A DNA stretch of 64,000 bases from positions 1-64,000 of the forward strand of contig MGPC01000018.1 of NCBI GenBank assembly GCA_001797315.1, read 5' to 3'. Every line of letters begins with the position of its first letter. The stretch's first letter is position 1. The translations under genes and the position numbers were made by a program. This DNA is from Curvibacter sp. GWA2_64_110. Lineage in GTDB: Bacteria > Pseudomonadota > Gammaproteobacteria > Burkholderiales > Burkholderiaceae_C. The notes beneath the pieces were generated by a model. It had not been told where the DNA came from, did not search any database, and worked only from the letters and a program-made list of their open reading frames with translations. Shown piece after piece: positions 15,961-26,679 of this stretch.

Positions 15961-17631
15961 CTAGACGGAAGTCGACAAGGGAACTGCGGAAATCTCGTGT
16001 TGCCCCAACGGACAAGGGGAGAAGATGGCCCGGTTGCGGCCCGCCGACTTGGCCGCATACATCGCATGGTCGGCCCGCTTGAACAACGAGTCATGGCTGT
16101 CCAGCAGGCACAGGCTGGACACGCCGATGCTGGCCGTGATGGTCAGGGGCGCGCCGCCCTCCAGCGTCAGCGGCGCGGCGGCAACCCGCTGACGCAGGCG
16201 CTCGATCAGCAGCATTGCCGCCTCCGAGCCGGTGTCCGGCATCAGCAGGGCGAACTCCTCGCCGCCCAGGCGTGCAAAACGATCGGTCTGGCGGATGTGC
16301 GCGCGCATGACATCGGCAAAGTGCTGCAGGGCGGCATCGCCGACGAGATGCCCGTGGTTGTCGTTGATGCGCTTGAAATGATCCAGATCGATCAGCGCCA
16401 GGGTCAGCGGGTAGCGCTGGCGCTGGCTGCGGCTGATTTCCTGGTCAAGCTCGTCGTCGAAACGGCGCCGGTTCATGCAGCCGGTCAGGAAATCGGATTC
16501 GGCCTGATGCTTGAGCATGTCGTTGAGCTTGAGCAGCTCGGCATGGGCGGCTTCGATGCTGTTGCGGTACTGGTAGCCACGGATCACGAAGACGGCGGTG
16601 GCCGACACCGCCCACAGCCCGGCCAGCGCCCCCAGCCAGGAAATCCAGAGCACGAGCAGATGGTTGGACTGGATCGCCTCGATCTGGCTCAACTCCTCCA
16701 CCAGATGGAGGGCCATGCGGTCTTCCACCATCAGCAGCCGGCGGTGCAGCACCGGCCGGTAGGAGGGGCCGAGCCGCACGATCTCCGGCTGGCCGGCAAA
16801 GCCACCCGGCAGCAGCTCCAGCAGCGGGAACTCGGTGCGCTTGTAGAGATTACGCCGGAAATCGGCGTTTTCCCTGTGGATGGCGGCGCCCATGACGGCC
16901 CGGTACAGCAGATCGGCCTCCTGCGCCATGATTACGACGCCGTGCTCGTCCTCCACGAACAGCCCCTGCATCTTCATGCGCTGCGCCAGATTGGCCAGAT
17001 CGGTCTTGATCACCGCCAGGCCCAGTGTGCGGCCGGTCGCCGACTGGATGGGGGCCGACAGGAACAGGCCCGGCACGCTGCTGCTGCGCCCGACCGCAAA
17101 CTGCCGTCCCGGCCGGCCGGCCATGGCGGCCTTGAAATAGTCGCGATCTGACACATCCAGGCCGACCAGGCCCTGCACGCCTGCATCGCTGGAGGCGGCC
17201 AGCGTCAGGCCGGTGGCATCGACCAGCAGGCACAGATCGACCAGGAAGAAGCCGCTGACCTGCGCCAGGTAGTCGGTGGCGAGCCGCAGCCGGTCGCGCT
17301 GCTGCGGCTGTTCCAGCGCGCGGATCAGCCGGGGCTCGCGGGCCATGAATTCGGGCAGGCCCTTGAGGCTGCGCTGGGTCAGGGTGAAATCGATCACCGC
17401 CTGCTGTTGGCGGATGTCGAGCGACTGGTTGGCGCGCTGCACCGCGTCACGCAGCTGCCGACCCTCCCAGCGTGCCATCTGCAGCCACACCAGCAACAGC
17501 AGCAACGGTGCAAGCAGCAGCACCAGCCCCCCAATCAGCAGATTGGGATGATGTTCGACCGAGCGCCACCAGCGGGCACGCCAAGTGAGGGAGTCTGGCG
17601 ACATGGGCATAGATTGTTCGGCTCGCCCCAT
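15961..17631 (-). CDS. Membrane-bound diguanylate cyclase with extracytoplasmic sensor domain
   Basis: A 556-residue protein: an N-terminal membrane helix (LLIGGLVLLLAPLLLLLVWL), a ~270-residue periplasmic region of the double-Cache type (AASSDAGVQGLVGLDVSDRD then YFKAAMAGRPGRQFAVGRSS), a second membrane helix, a short coiled linker and a C-terminal GGDEF domain. The active site is GGEEF (residues 456-460). An inhibitory I-site RxxD (RQTD) stands exactly five residues before it, so product inhibition by c-di-GMP is expected. DFLTGCMNRRRFDDEL and ASIGVSS are standard. Start at 17631 is preceded by GAGG; ATGs at 17610 and 17604 are alternatives. The signal sensed is unknown; Cache domains often bind small organic ligands. 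Confidence 0.9.
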   Translation of the reverse strand: MGRAEQSMPMSPDSLTWRARWWRSVEHHPNLLIGGLVLLLAPLLLLLVWLQMARWEGRQLRDAVQRANQSLDIRQQQAVIDFTLTQRSLKGLPEFMAREPRLIRALEQPQQRDRLRLATDYLAQVSGFFLVDLCLLVDATGLTLAASSDAGVQGLVGLDVSDRDYFKAAMAGRPGRQFAVGRSSSVPGLFLSAPIQSATGRTLGLAVIKTDLANLAQRMKMQGLFVEDEHGVVIMAQEADLLYRAVMGAAIHRENADFRRNLYKRTEFPLLELLPGGFAGQPEIVRLGPSYRPVLHRRLLMVEDRMALHLVEELSQIEAIQSNHLLVLWISWLGALAGLWAVSATAVFVIRGYQYRNSIEAAHAELLKLNDMLKHQAESDFLTGCMNRRRFDDELDQEISRSQRQRYPLTLALIDLDHFKRINDNHGHLVGDAALQHFADVMRAHIRQTDRFARLGGEEFALLMPDTGSEAAMLLIERLRQRVAAAPLTLEGGAPLTITASIGVSSLCLLDSHDSLFKRADHAMYAAKSAGRNRAIFSPCPLGQHEISAVPLSTSV

Positions 17632-17708
17632 GATACGGGTGCCCTCGCAAAAAGCCTAGTCGGGGTCACCCCCCTCTTCAGCCTGGTGCGCCTGGTCCCA
17701 CGCGAACG

Positions 17709-20519
17709 TCAGTGCGCCTTGTCCCAGTTCGGCCCCACCCCCACCTCGGCCAGCAGCGGCACCTTGAGCTGGGCCACGCCGGCCATGATCTTCGGGATCT
17801 CGTGGCGCAGCCAGTCAACCTCGTTTTCCGGCACCTCGAACACCAGTTCGTCGTGTACCTGCATGATCATCTTGGTCCCGCGCTGCTCGGCATCGAGCAC
17901 CTCTTGCACCTTGACCATGCTGAGCTTGATCAGGTCGGCCGCCGTGCCCTGCATCGGCGCGTTGATGGCGGCACGCTCGGCGCCGCTGCGGCGCGGGCCG
18001 TTAGGCGAGTTGATCTCGGGCAGGTAGAGGCGGCGGCCGAACACGGTTTCCACGTAACCACGGGCCTTGGCGCTGGCGCGCGTCTCGTCCATGTACTGCT
18101 TGACGCCGGAGAAGCGCTGGAAGTAGCGTTCGATGTAGTTCTTGGCCGCCGTGTTGTCGATGCTCAAGGAGCGGGCCAGACCGTAGGCGCTCATGCCGTA
18201 GATCAGGCCGAAGTTGATGACCTTGGCATAACGGCGCTGCTCGGATGTGACCTGGTCGGTGGTGACACCAAAGACCTCGGCCGCCGTAGCGCGGTGCACG
18301 TCCATGCCGTCGTGGAAGGCCAGCAAGAGCGCCGCGTCACCGCTGATGTGCGCCATGATGCGCAGCTCGATCTGCGAGTAGTCGGCACTGGCAATCACGC
18401 AGCCGGGCGGCGCGACGAAGGCCTCGCGCACGCGCCGGCCTTCCGGCGTGCGGATCGGGATGTTCTGCAGGTTGGGGTCGTTGCTGGACAGGCGCCCGGT
18501 CACCGCCACCGCCTGCGCGTAGTGCGTGTGCACGCGGCCGGTGCGCGGGTTGGCCATCTGCGCCAGCTTGTCGGTGTAGGTGCCTTTCAGCTTGGACAGG
18601 CCGCGGTGCTCCAGGATCTTGGCCGGCAGCGGAAAGTCTTCCGCCAGTTTTTCCAGCACTTCCTCGTCGGTGCTGGGGGCACCGGTGGCGGTTTTTTTCA
18701 CCACCGGCAGGCCGAGCTTGGTGAAGAAGATCTCGCCGATCTGCTTCGGGCTGCCGAGGTTGAACGGTTGCCCAGCCAGCTCGTGCGCTTCCTTCTCCAG
18801 CTGCAGGATGCGCTGGCCCAGCTCGTGGCTTTGTGCCGCCAGCGTGGGGGCGTCGATCAGCACGCCGTTGCGCTCGATGCGGTACAGCGCCTCGGAGCTG
18901 GCGATTTCCAGTTCGTAGATGAAGCGCAGTTTGTCATCGGCTTGCAGCAGCGGCCACAGCACCCGGTGCACGTCCAGCGTCTGGTCCGAGTCCTCGCACG
19001 AGTACTCGGCGGCACGCGCGATGTCCACCTGCGAGAACGGAATCTGGCTGGCACCCTTGCCGCACAGGTCTTCGTAGTTGATGCCGCCGCGCCCCAGGTG
19101 CCGTTCGGCCAGGCTGGCCAGGCCGTGTGGCTTGTGCACTTCCAGCACATAACTCTGCAGCATGGTGTCGTGCGCGTAACCCTGTACCTCGATGCCGTGG
19201 TTGGCGAACACGTGGCGGTCGTACTTGATGTGCTGGCCGAGCTTCTTCGCCGCCGGGTTTTCCAGCCAGGGCTTGAGTCGGGCCAGCACCTCGTCGCGCG
19301 GCAGCTGGGCCGGTGCGCCGGGATAGTCGTGCATCAGCGGGATGTAGGCTGCCTCGCCCGGCTGCACGCTGAAGGAGATGCCGACGATCTCGGCCACCAT
19401 CTCATCGAGCGACGTGGTTTCGGTGTCGAGCGCCACCAGCTCGGCGGCCTCGAGGCGTGCCAGCCAGGTATCGAAAGCAGCCCAGTCGAGGAGGGTGTCA
19501 TAGGCCAGCGTGCTGACCTTGGTCGCCGCCGGCGCGGCGGGTTCTTCGGGTTCGTCGAACAGGCCGGGCGTGCTGCTGGTGCTCTTGCTGTTCTTGGCCG
19601 CCCGTGGGGCCGGTGCCGGCGCCTCGCCGCCCAGCGACTTGGCCAGGCCCTTGAAGCCGTATTTCTCGTAAAAATGGCGCAAAGCGTCCGTGTCTTCTGC
19701 GCCGACAGCTATCGAATCAATAGCAGGAAGATCCGGCACCCAGCCGTTGAGGTCGCAATCGGTCTTGATGGTCAGCAGCTGGCGGCCGGTCGGCAGCCAG
19801 TCCAGCGCCTTCTTCAGGTTCTCGCCCGCCACGCCCTTGATGGCGTCGGCGTTGGCCACCACGCCTTCGAGCGAGCCGTATTCCTGCAGCCACTTGGCGG
19901 CGGTCTTGGGGCCGACCTTGGCCACCCCCGGCACGTTGTCGATCACGTCGCCGACCAGGGTCTGGAAGTCGATCATCAGGTGCGGCGGCACGCCGAACTC
20001 GGCTTCCACGCCGGCGACGTCGCGCCGCTTGCCATTCATGGTGTCGATGATGGTGATGTGCGGGTTGACCAGCTGGGCCAGGTCCTTGTCGCCGCTGCTG
20101 ACGATGACCTCGATCCCTTGCTTGGCCGCCGCCACCGCCAACGTGCCGATCACGTCGTCAGCCTCCACGCCCGGCACGTCCAGCACCTTCCAGCCCATCA
20201 GGCGCACCACCTCGTGGATCGGCTCGATCTGGGCTCGCAGGTCGTCCGGCATGGGCGAGCGGTGCGCCTTGTACTCGGGGTAGAGCGCGTCGCGGAAGGT
20301 CGGCCCCTTGGCGTCGAACACGCAGGCGGCGTACTCGGCGTGCACTTCCTTGCGCAGGCTTTGCAGCATGTTGATCATGCCGCGGATGGCGCCGGTGGGG
20401 CTGCTGGTGGGGTCGCCCGGGACGGCACGCAGGTCCGGCATGGCGTGGAAGGCGCGGTACAGGTAGCTGGAGCCGTCGACCAGCAGCAGGGTTTTCTTCT
20501 CGCTCGGAATCTCATTCAT
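17709..20519 (-). CDS. polA: DNA polymerase I
   Basis: A 936-residue family A polymerase used in Okazaki-fragment processing and repair. Domain order: 5'-3' exonuclease (KTLLLVDGSSYLYRAFHAMP to ~290), 3'-5' proofreading domain with the DxE motif in LVALDTETTSLDEM (so proofreading is retained), and the polymerase domain. Polymerase motif A is SADYSQIELRIMAHIS, motif B is RRYAKVINFGLIYGMSAYG and motif C is MQVHDELVFEV. The start is the ATG at 20519 (MNEIPSEKKTLLLV). The linker before the 3'-5' domain contains the residues AIDSIAV, encoded by a truncated copy of the interspersed repeat. Very close divergent promoter with the next gene. Confidence 0.97.
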   Translation of the reverse strand: MNEIPSEKKTLLLVDGSSYLYRAFHAMPDLRAVPGDPTSSPTGAIRGMINMLQSLRKEVHAEYAACVFDAKGPTFRDALYPEYKAHRSPMPDDLRAQIEPIHEVVRLMGWKVLDVPGVEADDVIGTLAVAAAKQGIEVIVSSGDKDLAQLVNPHITIIDTMNGKRRDVAGVEAEFGVPPHLMIDFQTLVGDVIDNVPGVAKVGPKTAAKWLQEYGSLEGVVANADAIKGVAGENLKKALDWLPTGRQLLTIKTDCDLNGWVPDLPAIDSIAVGAEDTDALRHFYEKYGFKGLAKSLGGEAPAPAPRAAKNSKSTSSTPGLFDEPEEPAAPAATKVSTLAYDTLLDWAAFDTWLARLEAAELVALDTETTSLDEMVAEIVGISFSVQPGEAAYIPLMHDYPGAPAQLPRDEVLARLKPWLENPAAKKLGQHIKYDRHVFANHGIEVQGYAHDTMLQSYVLEVHKPHGLASLAERHLGRGGINYEDLCGKGASQIPFSQVDIARAAEYSCEDSDQTLDVHRVLWPLLQADDKLRFIYELEIASSEALYRIERNGVLIDAPTLAAQSHELGQRILQLEKEAHELAGQPFNLGSPKQIGEIFFTKLGLPVVKKTATGAPSTDEEVLEKLAEDFPLPAKILEHRGLSKLKGTYTDKLAQMANPRTGRVHTHYAQAVAVTGRLSSNDPNLQNIPIRTPEGRRVREAFVAPPGCVIASADYSQIELRIMAHISGDAALLLAFHDGMDVHRATAAEVFGVTTDQVTSEQRRYAKVINFGLIYGMSAYGLARSLSIDNTAAKNYIERYFQRFSGVKQYMDETRASAKARGYVETVFGRRLYLPEINSPNGPRRSGAERAAINAPMQGTAADLIKLSMVKVQEVLDAEQRGTKMIMQVHDELVFEVPENEVDWLRHEIPKIMAGVAQLKVPLLAEVGVGPNWDKAH
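19707..19730. repeat. Truncated interspersed repeat inside polA
   Basis: AGCTATCGAATCAATAGCAG and four more bases match the GCTAT-N-ATAGC head of the repeat family, in frame in polA. It encodes the non-conserved linker residues AIDSIAV. Its short length makes the assignment less sure than for the full-length copies. Confidence 0.45.
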
Positions 20520-20560
20520 AAGGGCAATTGTGCCTGCCCCGGACGTTTTACAATGGCTGG
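20520..20560. promoter_or_regulatory. Overlapping divergent promoters of polA and the DUF2782-like gene
   Basis: Only 41 bases separate the two ATGs. TACAAT at 20549-20554 lies six bases before the plus-strand ATG. On the other strand CACAAT (complement of 20527-20532) lies seven bases before the polA ATG. The two hexamers form an inverted repeat, so the promoters overlap almost completely. With so little room both transcripts would start at or next to the start codon, as in leaderless mRNAs. The -35 regions are weak (TTGTGC and TTGTAA at short spacing). Confidence 0.4.
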
Positions 20561-20884
20561 ATGCGTGCCGCCCACCTCCCCCTCCTCCTGGTCTGCCTGG
20601 CCGCCGGTCTGGCACAGGCTCAAACCGCCGCCCCGGCACCGGCCGAACCGGCTGACAAAGCGGGCCGTCCCGAGCCGCGCGTCGAGACCATCCGCCACGA
20701 AGACACCGGCTCGCGCATCGACGAGTTGCGCGTGGGTGGCGAAACCAAGAGCATCACCGTCAAGCCCAAGGGCGATGCCCCGGCTTACGAAGTGGGGCCC
20801 GAGAGCAACAACCGCAACCCGGCCGCAGCCGACCGCGAGCGCGGTGCCGGCGGTTCGGGCGGCTGGAAAATCAAGAGTTTCTGA
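20561..20884 (+). CDS. Exported DUF2782-like protein
   Basis: A 107-residue protein with a cleavable signal peptide (MRAAHLPLLLVCLAAGLAQA|Q). A proline/alanine-rich linker leads to the conserved part VETIRHEDTGSRIDELRVGG followed by ETKSITVKPKG and AYEVGP. This short beta-rich pattern is that of DUF2782 proteins, which in Burkholderiales sit between polA and thrB as here. The function is unknown; a periplasmic location is predicted. The start at 20561 is six bases after a -10-like hexamer, with no Shine-Dalgarno. thrB begins three bases after the stop. Confidence 0.8.
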   Translation: MRAAHLPLLLVCLAAGLAQAQTAAPAPAEPADKAGRPEPRVETIRHEDTGSRIDELRVGGETKSITVKPKGDAPAYEVGPESNNRNPAAADRERGAGGSGGWKIKSF

Positions 20885-20887
20885 TTC

Positions 20888-21895
20888 ATGGCGGTTTTCA
20901 CGGAAGTCTCATTCGATGAGGCCGGCGCCCTGCTGCAAACGCTGAACCTGGGCCAGCTGCAGGCCATGGAAGGCTGCCAGGGCGGCATCGAGAACACCAA
21001 CTACTTCGTCACCACCGACCAGGGCGCTTATGTGCTGACCCTGTTCGAGCGCCTGAGCTTCGAGCAGTTGCCCTTCTACCTGCGCCTGATGAAGCACCTG
21101 GCGCACAGGGGCATCGCCGTGCCCGACCCGGCGGCCGACCGCGACGGCGACATCCTGCACACCCTCAAGGGCAAACCTGCCGCGGTGGTCAACCGCCTGC
21201 GGGGAAAAAGCGAACTCAGCCCCACGCCGGCGCACTGCGCGGCCGTGGGCGCCATGCTGGCGAAGATGCACCTGGCCGGGCGCGACTACGAACGCCAGCA
21301 GCCCAACCTGCGCGGCCTGGCCTGGTGGAACGAAACCGTGCCGGTGGTGCTGCCGCACCTGACGCCCGAGCAGGCCACGCTGATCCGCAGCGAGCTGGCC
21401 TACCAGAACCATGTGGCGGCGCAGTCCGTTTACGCCGCACTGCCGCGCGGCCCGATCCATGCCGACCTGTTCCGCGACAACGTGATGTTCGACACCGAAG
21501 CGGACGCCGATGGCGCGCCGGTGCTGACCGGCTTCTTCGACTTCTACTTCGCCGGCGTCGACAGCTGGCTGTTCGACGTGGCGGTGTGCCTGAACGACTG
21601 GTGCATCGACCTGGCCAGCGGCGAAACCGATGCGACGCGCACCCGCGCCTTCCTGCAGGCCTACGCTGCCGTGCGGCCCTTCAGCGCCGCCGAGCGCGAA
21701 CTGCTGCCGGCCATGCTGCGCGCCGGTGCGCTGCGCTTCTGGACCTCGCGCCTGTGGGACTTCCACCTGCCGCGCGAAGCCTCCATGCTGCAGGCGCACG
21801 ACCCGGCGCATTTCGAACGCGTGCTGCGCCAGCGCATCCAGCATCCGGTGCACGCCTCCGACGTTCTCGCCAGCCCAGCCCTGCAAGCGGCATGA
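20888..21895 (+). CDS. thrB: Homoserine kinase (choline-kinase-fold type)
   Basis: A 335-residue kinase phosphorylating homoserine in threonine biosynthesis. It belongs to the ThrB type with an aminoglycoside-phosphotransferase/choline-kinase fold, not the GHMP type. The N-terminus [20 protein letters not shown] with [20 protein letters not shown] forms the nucleotide loop. The catalytic loop is [15 protein letters not shown] (HxDxxxxN) and the metal-binding aspartate follows in [20 protein letters not shown]. The ATG overlaps no other gene, but its stop overlaps the start of the next gene (ATGA), so the two are translationally coupled. Confidence 0.95.
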   Translation: MAVFTEVSFDEAGALLQTLNLGQLQAMEGCQGGIENTNYFVTTDQGAYVLTLFERLSFEQLPFYLRLMKHLAHRGIAVPDPAADRDGDILHTLKGKPAAVVNRLRGKSELSPTPAHCAAVGAMLAKMHLAGRDYERQQPNLRGLAWWNETVPVVLPHLTPEQATLIRSELAYQNHVAAQSVYAALPRGPIHADLFRDNVMFDTEADADGAPVLTGFFDFYFAGVDSWLFDVAVCLNDWCIDLASGETDATRTRAFLQAYAAVRPFSAAERELLPAMLRAGALRFWTSRLWDFHLPREASMLQAHDPAHFERVLRQRIQHPVHASDVLASPALQAA

Positions 21896-22692
21896 AACTC
21901 AACATCGTCCCCGCGCGTACCGGCTGGCTCTGGGTCAAGGCCGGGCTGCGCACCTTCTGGCAGCAGCCGCTGGCGCTCTCGGGCCTGTTCTTCCTGTTCA
22001 TCACCGTCATGTCGGTGGCCAGCCTGCTGCCCTACCTCGGCAACGCCCTGGCCCTGAGCCTGCTGCCGGCGGCCACGCTGGGCCTGATGGCCGCCACGCG
22101 CGAGGCCACCCTGGGCAAGTTCCCCATGCCGTCGATCCTGGTCAGCGCCTTTCGCGCCGGGCGCCAGCAGGCGCGCGCCATGGTGGTGCTGGGCGTGGTC
22201 TATGCGCTGGCCTTCCTGGCGGTGCTGGGCATCTCGGCCCTGTTCGACGGCGGCGACTTCGCCCGCCTGTACCTGGTGGGCGGTACGCTGACGCGCGAGA
22301 TGGTGGAAAGCCCGGCGTTCCAGAACGCGATGTGGGTCGCCATGGCGCTGTACCTGCCGCTGTCGCTGCTGTTCTGGCACGCGCCGGCCCTGGTGCACTG
22401 GCATGGCGTGCCGCCGGTGAAAAGCCTGTTCTTCAGCGGGGTGGCCTGCGTGCGCAACTTCGGCGCCATGACGGTCTTTCTGCTCGGCTGGATGGCGGTC
22501 TTCTCCGTCGTGGGCATGCTGCTGATGGTGCTGAGCGCCCTGCTGGGCCAGCCCGAGCTCATGGGCATGCTGATGTTCCCCGCCGCCATGCTGTTGGCGG
22601 CCATGTTCTTCAGCTCGATCTGGTTCAGCTTCCGCGACAGCTTCGTGGCCGATGATGACGCGCCGGCCAGTACCGAAGCCCCGCAGATTTGA
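21892..22692 (+). CDS. BPSS1780-family polytopic membrane protein
   Basis: A 266-residue inner-membrane protein with about six hydrophobic segments. It starts [26 protein letters not shown]-like, the conserved opening of the BPSS1780 family found in beta-proteobacteria. Later segments include [25 protein letters not shown]-type helix [20 protein letters not shown], and IWFSFRDSF near the end. It is predicted to be expressed with thrB through the ATGA overlap. Its role is not known, and I see no transporter or enzyme motif. Confidence 0.8.
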   Translation: MKLNIVPARTGWLWVKAGLRTFWQQPLALSGLFFLFITVMSVASLLPYLGNALALSLLPAATLGLMAATREATLGKFPMPSILVSAFRAGRQQARAMVVLGVVYALAFLAVLGISALFDGGDFARLYLVGGTLTREMVESPAFQNAMWVAMALYLPLSLLFWHAPALVHWHGVPPVKSLFFSGVACVRNFGAMTVFLLGWMAVFSVVGMLLMVLSALLGQPELMGMLMFPAAMLLAAMFFSSIWFSFRDSFVADDDAPASTEAPQI

Positions 22693-22861
22693 CTTGCGTC
22701 AAACCCGCTCACAATACAGCACCCTTCTGCTGCAACGGGCCCAGTGAGGCCACAGGCCTGCGCTAGCATCATGAGCCATGGGTCGTCAGCCGGCTGACAT
22801 GGGGTTTCAGCGTGCAGCGTGACCCCGGCGACTCTTTCACCTCGGCACCGGAGACAGGCAG

Positions 22862-23929
22862 ATGAAAATGACTTTCAAGATCGCCATGGCCGCAGCGGTG
22901 GTGCTGGCCGCCGCCGGTGCTGCCGTGGTCTGGGGGCCGTGGCGCGACAACGGCCTGGGCGAAGGTTTCGTCAGCGGCAACGGCCGTATCGAGGCCACCG
23001 AGATTGCGATAGCGACCAAGCTGGCCGGGCGGGTCAAGGACATCCTGGTCACCGAGGGCCAGTTCGTCAAGGCCGGGCAGCTGCTGGCGCACATGGAAAT
23101 CGAGAGCCTGCAGGCGCAGCGCGAGGAAGCCGAAGCCCGGCTGCAGCAGGCGAAGGAGGCCGTCAGCGGCGCCGAGATGCAGGTGGCCCTGCGCCAGAGC
23201 GACCACCAGGCCGCGCTGGCCCTGGTGGCGCAACGCGAAAGTGAACTCGATGCCGCGCAACGGCGCCTGCCCCGCTCGGAAAAACTGGCCAAGGAGGGCT
23301 TCTTCTCCGGCCAGCTGCTGGACGACGATCGCGCCCGCGTGCGCAGCCAGGAAGCCGCCGTGGCGGCGGCCCGCTCGCAGGCCAAGGCGGCCCAGGCCGC
23401 CATTGCTGCGGCACGCAGCCAGGTCACCGGCGCCCAGGCGAATGTCAAGGCACTCGAAGCCACGCTGGAGCGCATCGACGTCGAGCTGGCCGACAGCGCG
23501 CTCAAGGCCCCGCGCGACGGGCGGGTGCAGTACCTGGTGGCCCGGCCGGGCGAAGTGGTGGCCGCCGGCGGCCGGGTCCTCAACCTGCTCGACCTGTCCG
23601 ACGTCTACATGACCTTCTTCCTGCCCGAGACGGTGGCCGGCCGGGTGGCGCTGGGCAGCGAAGTGCGGCTGGTGATCGACGCCGCGCCGCAGTATGTGAT
23701 TCCAGCCAAGGTGTCCTTCGTCGCCAGCGCGGCGCAGTTCACGCCGAAATCGGTGGAGACGGCCAGCGAACGGCAGAAGCTGATGTTCCGCGTGCGCGCC
23801 CAGATCGACCGCGAACTGCTGCTCAAACACCTGGAGCAGGTCAAGACCGGCCTGCCCGGCGTGGCCTGGCTCAAGCTCGATGCCCAGGCCCAGTGGCCGG
23901 CCCACATGGCCATCAAAGTCGTGCAGTGA
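22862..23929 (+). CDS. HlyD-family periplasmic adaptor of an ABC exporter (YhiI type)
   Basis: A 355-residue membrane-fusion protein: an N-terminal signal anchor ([20 protein letters not shown]), a lipoyl/biotinyl-like half motif ([20 protein letters not shown] in essence, here [20 protein letters not shown]), and a long alpha-helical hairpin rich in Ala/Gln/Glu (about 85-200) predicted to be coiled coil. The second lipoyl half ([20 protein letters not shown]) and a beta-barrel domain follow. It is the first gene of a three-gene operon with the RbbA-like ATPase two bases downstream. It should bridge the inner-membrane exporter to an outer-membrane channel, as YhiI does. Confidence 0.87.
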   Translation: MKMTFKIAMAAAVVLAAAGAAVVWGPWRDNGLGEGFVSGNGRIEATEIAIATKLAGRVKDILVTEGQFVKAGQLLAHMEIESLQAQREEAEARLQQAKEAVSGAEMQVALRQSDHQAALALVAQRESELDAAQRRLPRSEKLAKEGFFSGQLLDDDRARVRSQEAAVAAARSQAKAAQAAIAAARSQVTGAQANVKALEATLERIDVELADSALKAPRDGRVQYLVARPGEVVAAGGRVLNLLDLSDVYMTFFLPETVAGRVALGSEVRLVIDAAPQYVIPAKVSFVASAAQFTPKSVETASERQKLMFRVRAQIDRELLLKHLEQVKTGLPGVAWLKLDAQAQWPAHMAIKVVQ

Positions 23930-23931
23930 CC

Positions 23932-26679
23932 ATGGCGCACGCGTCTGCCCCGGTAGCCCGCCTACAAGGGGTCAGCCTGCGCTACAAGAAGGCCACGGCA
24001 CTCGACGCCGTCACGCTGGACATTCCGGCCGGCTGCATGGCCGGCCTGATCGGCCCCGACGGCGTCGGCAAATCGAGCCTGCTGGCCCTGGTGGCCGGCG
24101 CCCGGGCCATCCAGCAGGGCGGCATCGAGGTGCTGGGCGGCGACATGGCACGCGCGCGCCACCGGCGCACGGTCTGCCCCCATATCGCCTACATGCCGCA
24201 AGGCCTGGGCAAGAACCTCTACCCCACGCTGTCGGTGGAGGAGAACCTGCAGTTCTTCGCCCGCCTGTTCGGCCACGATGCCGCAGAGCGGCGCCGACGC
24301 ATCGACGAACTGACCCGCAGCACCGGCCTGTATCCCTTCCTGGCACGCCCGGTGGGCAAGCTTTCAGGCGGCATGAAGCAGAAACTCGGCCTGTGCTGCG
24401 CCCTGATCCACGACCCGGACCTGCTCATCCTGGACGAGCCCACCACCGGCGTCGACCCGCTGGCGCGGGCCCAGTTCTGGGAACTGATCGCGCGCATCCG
24501 CGCCGCACGCCCCGGCATGAGCGTCATCGTCGCCACGGCCTACATGGAGGAGGCGCAGCGTTTCGACTGGCTGGCAGCCATGGACGACGGCCGGGTCCTG
24601 GCCACCGGCGCGCCAGCCGAACTGCTGGCGTGCACCGGGACCGGCACACTGGAGGACGCCTTCATCGCGCTGCTGCCGCCGGACAAGCGCCGCAACCACC
24701 AGCACGTGGCGCTGCAGCCGCTGGCCGCGGGCGACGCCGCGCCGGTGGCCATCGAGGCGCGTGAGCTGACCATGCGCTTCGGCGATTTCGTGGCGGTGGA
24801 CCATGTGAGTTTTCGCATCCGGCGCGGCGAGATCTTCGGCTTCCTCGGCTCCAACGGCTGCGGCAAGACCACCACCATGAAGATGTTGACCGGGCTGCTG
24901 CCCGCCAGCGCGGGACAGGCCTGGCTGTTCGGCCAGGCCGTCGATCCGCACGACCTGGCCACGCGCCGGCGCGTGGGCTACATGTCGCAGTCCTTCTCGC
25001 TCTACGGCGAGCTGACGGTGCGGCAGAACCTGGAGCTGCATGCCCGGCTGTTCCACGTGCCGCCGGCCGGGCTGCCGGCGCGGGTGGCCGAGATGCTGCA
25101 GCGCTTCGGCCTGCAGGAGGCGCAGGACATGCTGCCGGAGCAACTGCCCCTGGGGCTGCGCCAGCGCCTATCGCTGGCCGTGGCCATGGTGCACAAGCCC
25201 GAGCTGCTGATCCTGGACGAGCCGACCTCGGGCGTGGACCCGATCGCGCGCGACGAGTTCTGGCGCCTGATGATCGAGCTGGCGCGGCGCGACCAGGTCA
25301 CCATCTTCATCTCCACCCACTTCATGAACGAGGCCGAGCGCTGCGACCGCATCTCGCTGATGCATGCCGGGCGCGTGCTCGACAGCGACACGCCGGCGCA
25401 GCTGATGGCCAAGCGCGGCGCTGCCACGCTGGAAGAGGCCTTCATCAGCTACCTGATGCAGGCCAGCGACGCCCCATCGCCAGCGCCGGACGCCCCCGTG
25501 GTCACCGTGCCGGCCGATCCGCCCACGCGGGACAAACGCCTGGCGGCCCGGCTGCGCCGCAGCCTGGTGCGCATCTACAGCTACCAGTGGCGCGAGGCGC
25601 TGGAGCTGCAGCGCGATCCGGTGCGCAGCGCGCTGGCCCTGCTCGGTTCGCTGCTGCTGATGGTCGTGATCGGCTACGGCATCAGCATGGACGTCGAGGA
25701 CCTGCGCTTCGCAGTGCTCGACCGCGACCAGACCCAGCTCAGCCACGACTACGCGGACAACCTGGCCGGCTCGCGCTACTTCTCGGTGCGGCCGCCGCTG
25801 GCCGACTACGCCGAGCTGGACCGGCGCATGCGCAACGGCGAGATCTCGCTGGCATTGGAGATCCCGCCCGGCTTTGCGCGCGACGTCGAGCGCGGCAATG
25901 CGGTGCAGATCGGCGCCTGGATCGACGGTGCCATGCCGCAGCGCGCCGAGACCGTGCTCGGCTACGCCCAGGGCATGCACCAGCACTGGTATGTGCAGCA
26001 GGTGCGCGCACGCACGGGCACCACGCCGGCCAGCCTGGTCAACGTCGAGACGCGCTACCGCTACAACCCGGATGTGAAGAGCCTGCCGGCCATGGTGCCG
26101 GCCGTCATCCCGATGCTGCTGCTGATGCTGCCGGCCATGCTGACGGCGCTGGCCGTGGTGCGCGAGAAGGAGCTGGGCTCCATCATCAACTTCTACGTCA
26201 CGCCGACCACGCGCGCCGAATTTCTGCTCGGCAAGCAGTTGCCCTATGTGCTGCTGGCCCTGCTCAATTACGCCCTCATGTGCCTGGCAGCGGTCACCGT
26301 GTTCGGCGTGCCCATGACCGGCAGCTTTGCCACCTTGACGGCCGCAGCCCTGCTGTTCGTGCTGTGCTCCACCGGCATGGGCCTGCTGGCCTCCACCGTC
26401 ACGCGCAGCCAGATCGCCGCCATGTTTTTCACCATGGTCGGCACCATGATCCCGGCCAACCAGTTCGCGGGCCTGATCAACCCCGTCTCGTCGCTCGAGG
26501 GCGGCGGCCGCATCATCGGCGAGATCTACCCGGCCAGCCACATGTTCACCATCAGCCGCGGCGTGTTCAGCAAGGCGCTGACCTTCCATGACCTGCAGGC
26601 GCAGTTCTGGCCGCTGCTGCTGGCGGTGCCGGTCATCCTCGGCCTGGCCGTGGTGCTGCTCAGGAAACAAGAGAAATGA
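23932..26679 (+). CDS. rbbA: RbbA-like ABC transporter: two ATPase domains fused to an ABC-2 permease
   Basis: A 915-residue fusion protein. ATPase 1 (residues ~1-230) has Walker [10 protein letters not shown], signature LSGGMKQ and Walker B LLILDEP. ATPase 2 (~270-490) has Walker [10 protein letters not shown], a degenerate signature LPLGLRQ and Walker [14 protein letters not shown]. The C-terminal ~370 residues form an ABC-2 type permease with a large soluble loop after the first helix and five more helices. The same architecture is found in RbbA/YhiH, a ribosome-associated ATPase/putative exporter. Start is the ATG at 23932 ([13 protein letters not shown]), two bases after the adaptor gene. 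The stop overlaps the next gene. Cargo is unknown. Confidence 0.88.
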   Translation: MAHASAPVARLQGVSLRYKKATALDAVTLDIPAGCMAGLIGPDGVGKSSLLALVAGARAIQQGGIEVLGGDMARARHRRTVCPHIAYMPQGLGKNLYPTLSVEENLQFFARLFGHDAAERRRRIDELTRSTGLYPFLARPVGKLSGGMKQKLGLCCALIHDPDLLILDEPTTGVDPLARAQFWELIARIRAARPGMSVIVATAYMEEAQRFDWLAAMDDGRVLATGAPAELLACTGTGTLEDAFIALLPPDKRRNHQHVALQPLAAGDAAPVAIEARELTMRFGDFVAVDHVSFRIRRGEIFGFLGSNGCGKTTTMKMLTGLLPASAGQAWLFGQAVDPHDLATRRRVGYMSQSFSLYGELTVRQNLELHARLFHVPPAGLPARVAEMLQRFGLQEAQDMLPEQLPLGLRQRLSLAVAMVHKPELLILDEPTSGVDPIARDEFWRLMIELARRDQVTIFISTHFMNEAERCDRISLMHAGRVLDSDTPAQLMAKRGAATLEEAFISYLMQASDAPSPAPDAPVVTVPADPPTRDKRLAARLRRSLVRIYSYQWREALELQRDPVRSALALLGSLLLMVVIGYGISMDVEDLRFAVLDRDQTQLSHDYADNLAGSRYFSVRPPLADYAELDRRMRNGEISLALEIPPGFARDVERGNAVQIGAWIDGAMPQRAETVLGYAQGMHQHWYVQQVRARTGTTPASLVNVETRYRYNPDVKSLPAMVPAVIPMLLLMLPAMLTALAVVREKELGSIINFYVTPTTRAEFLLGKQLPYVLLALLNYALMCLAAVTVFGVPMTGSFATLTAAALLFVLCSTGMGLLASTVTRSQIAAMFFTMVGTMIPANQFAGLINPVSSLEGGGRIIGEIYPASHMFTISRGVFSKALTFHDLQAQFWPLLLAVPVILGLAVVLLRKQEK

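Noticed and set aside
17712-20945. Very long plus-strand open frame (over 1000 codons) opposite polA
   Set aside because: It is the antisense of polA; long open antisense frames are expected in high-GC genes. The translation is a low-complexity Arg/Gly/His/Ala protein without domains.
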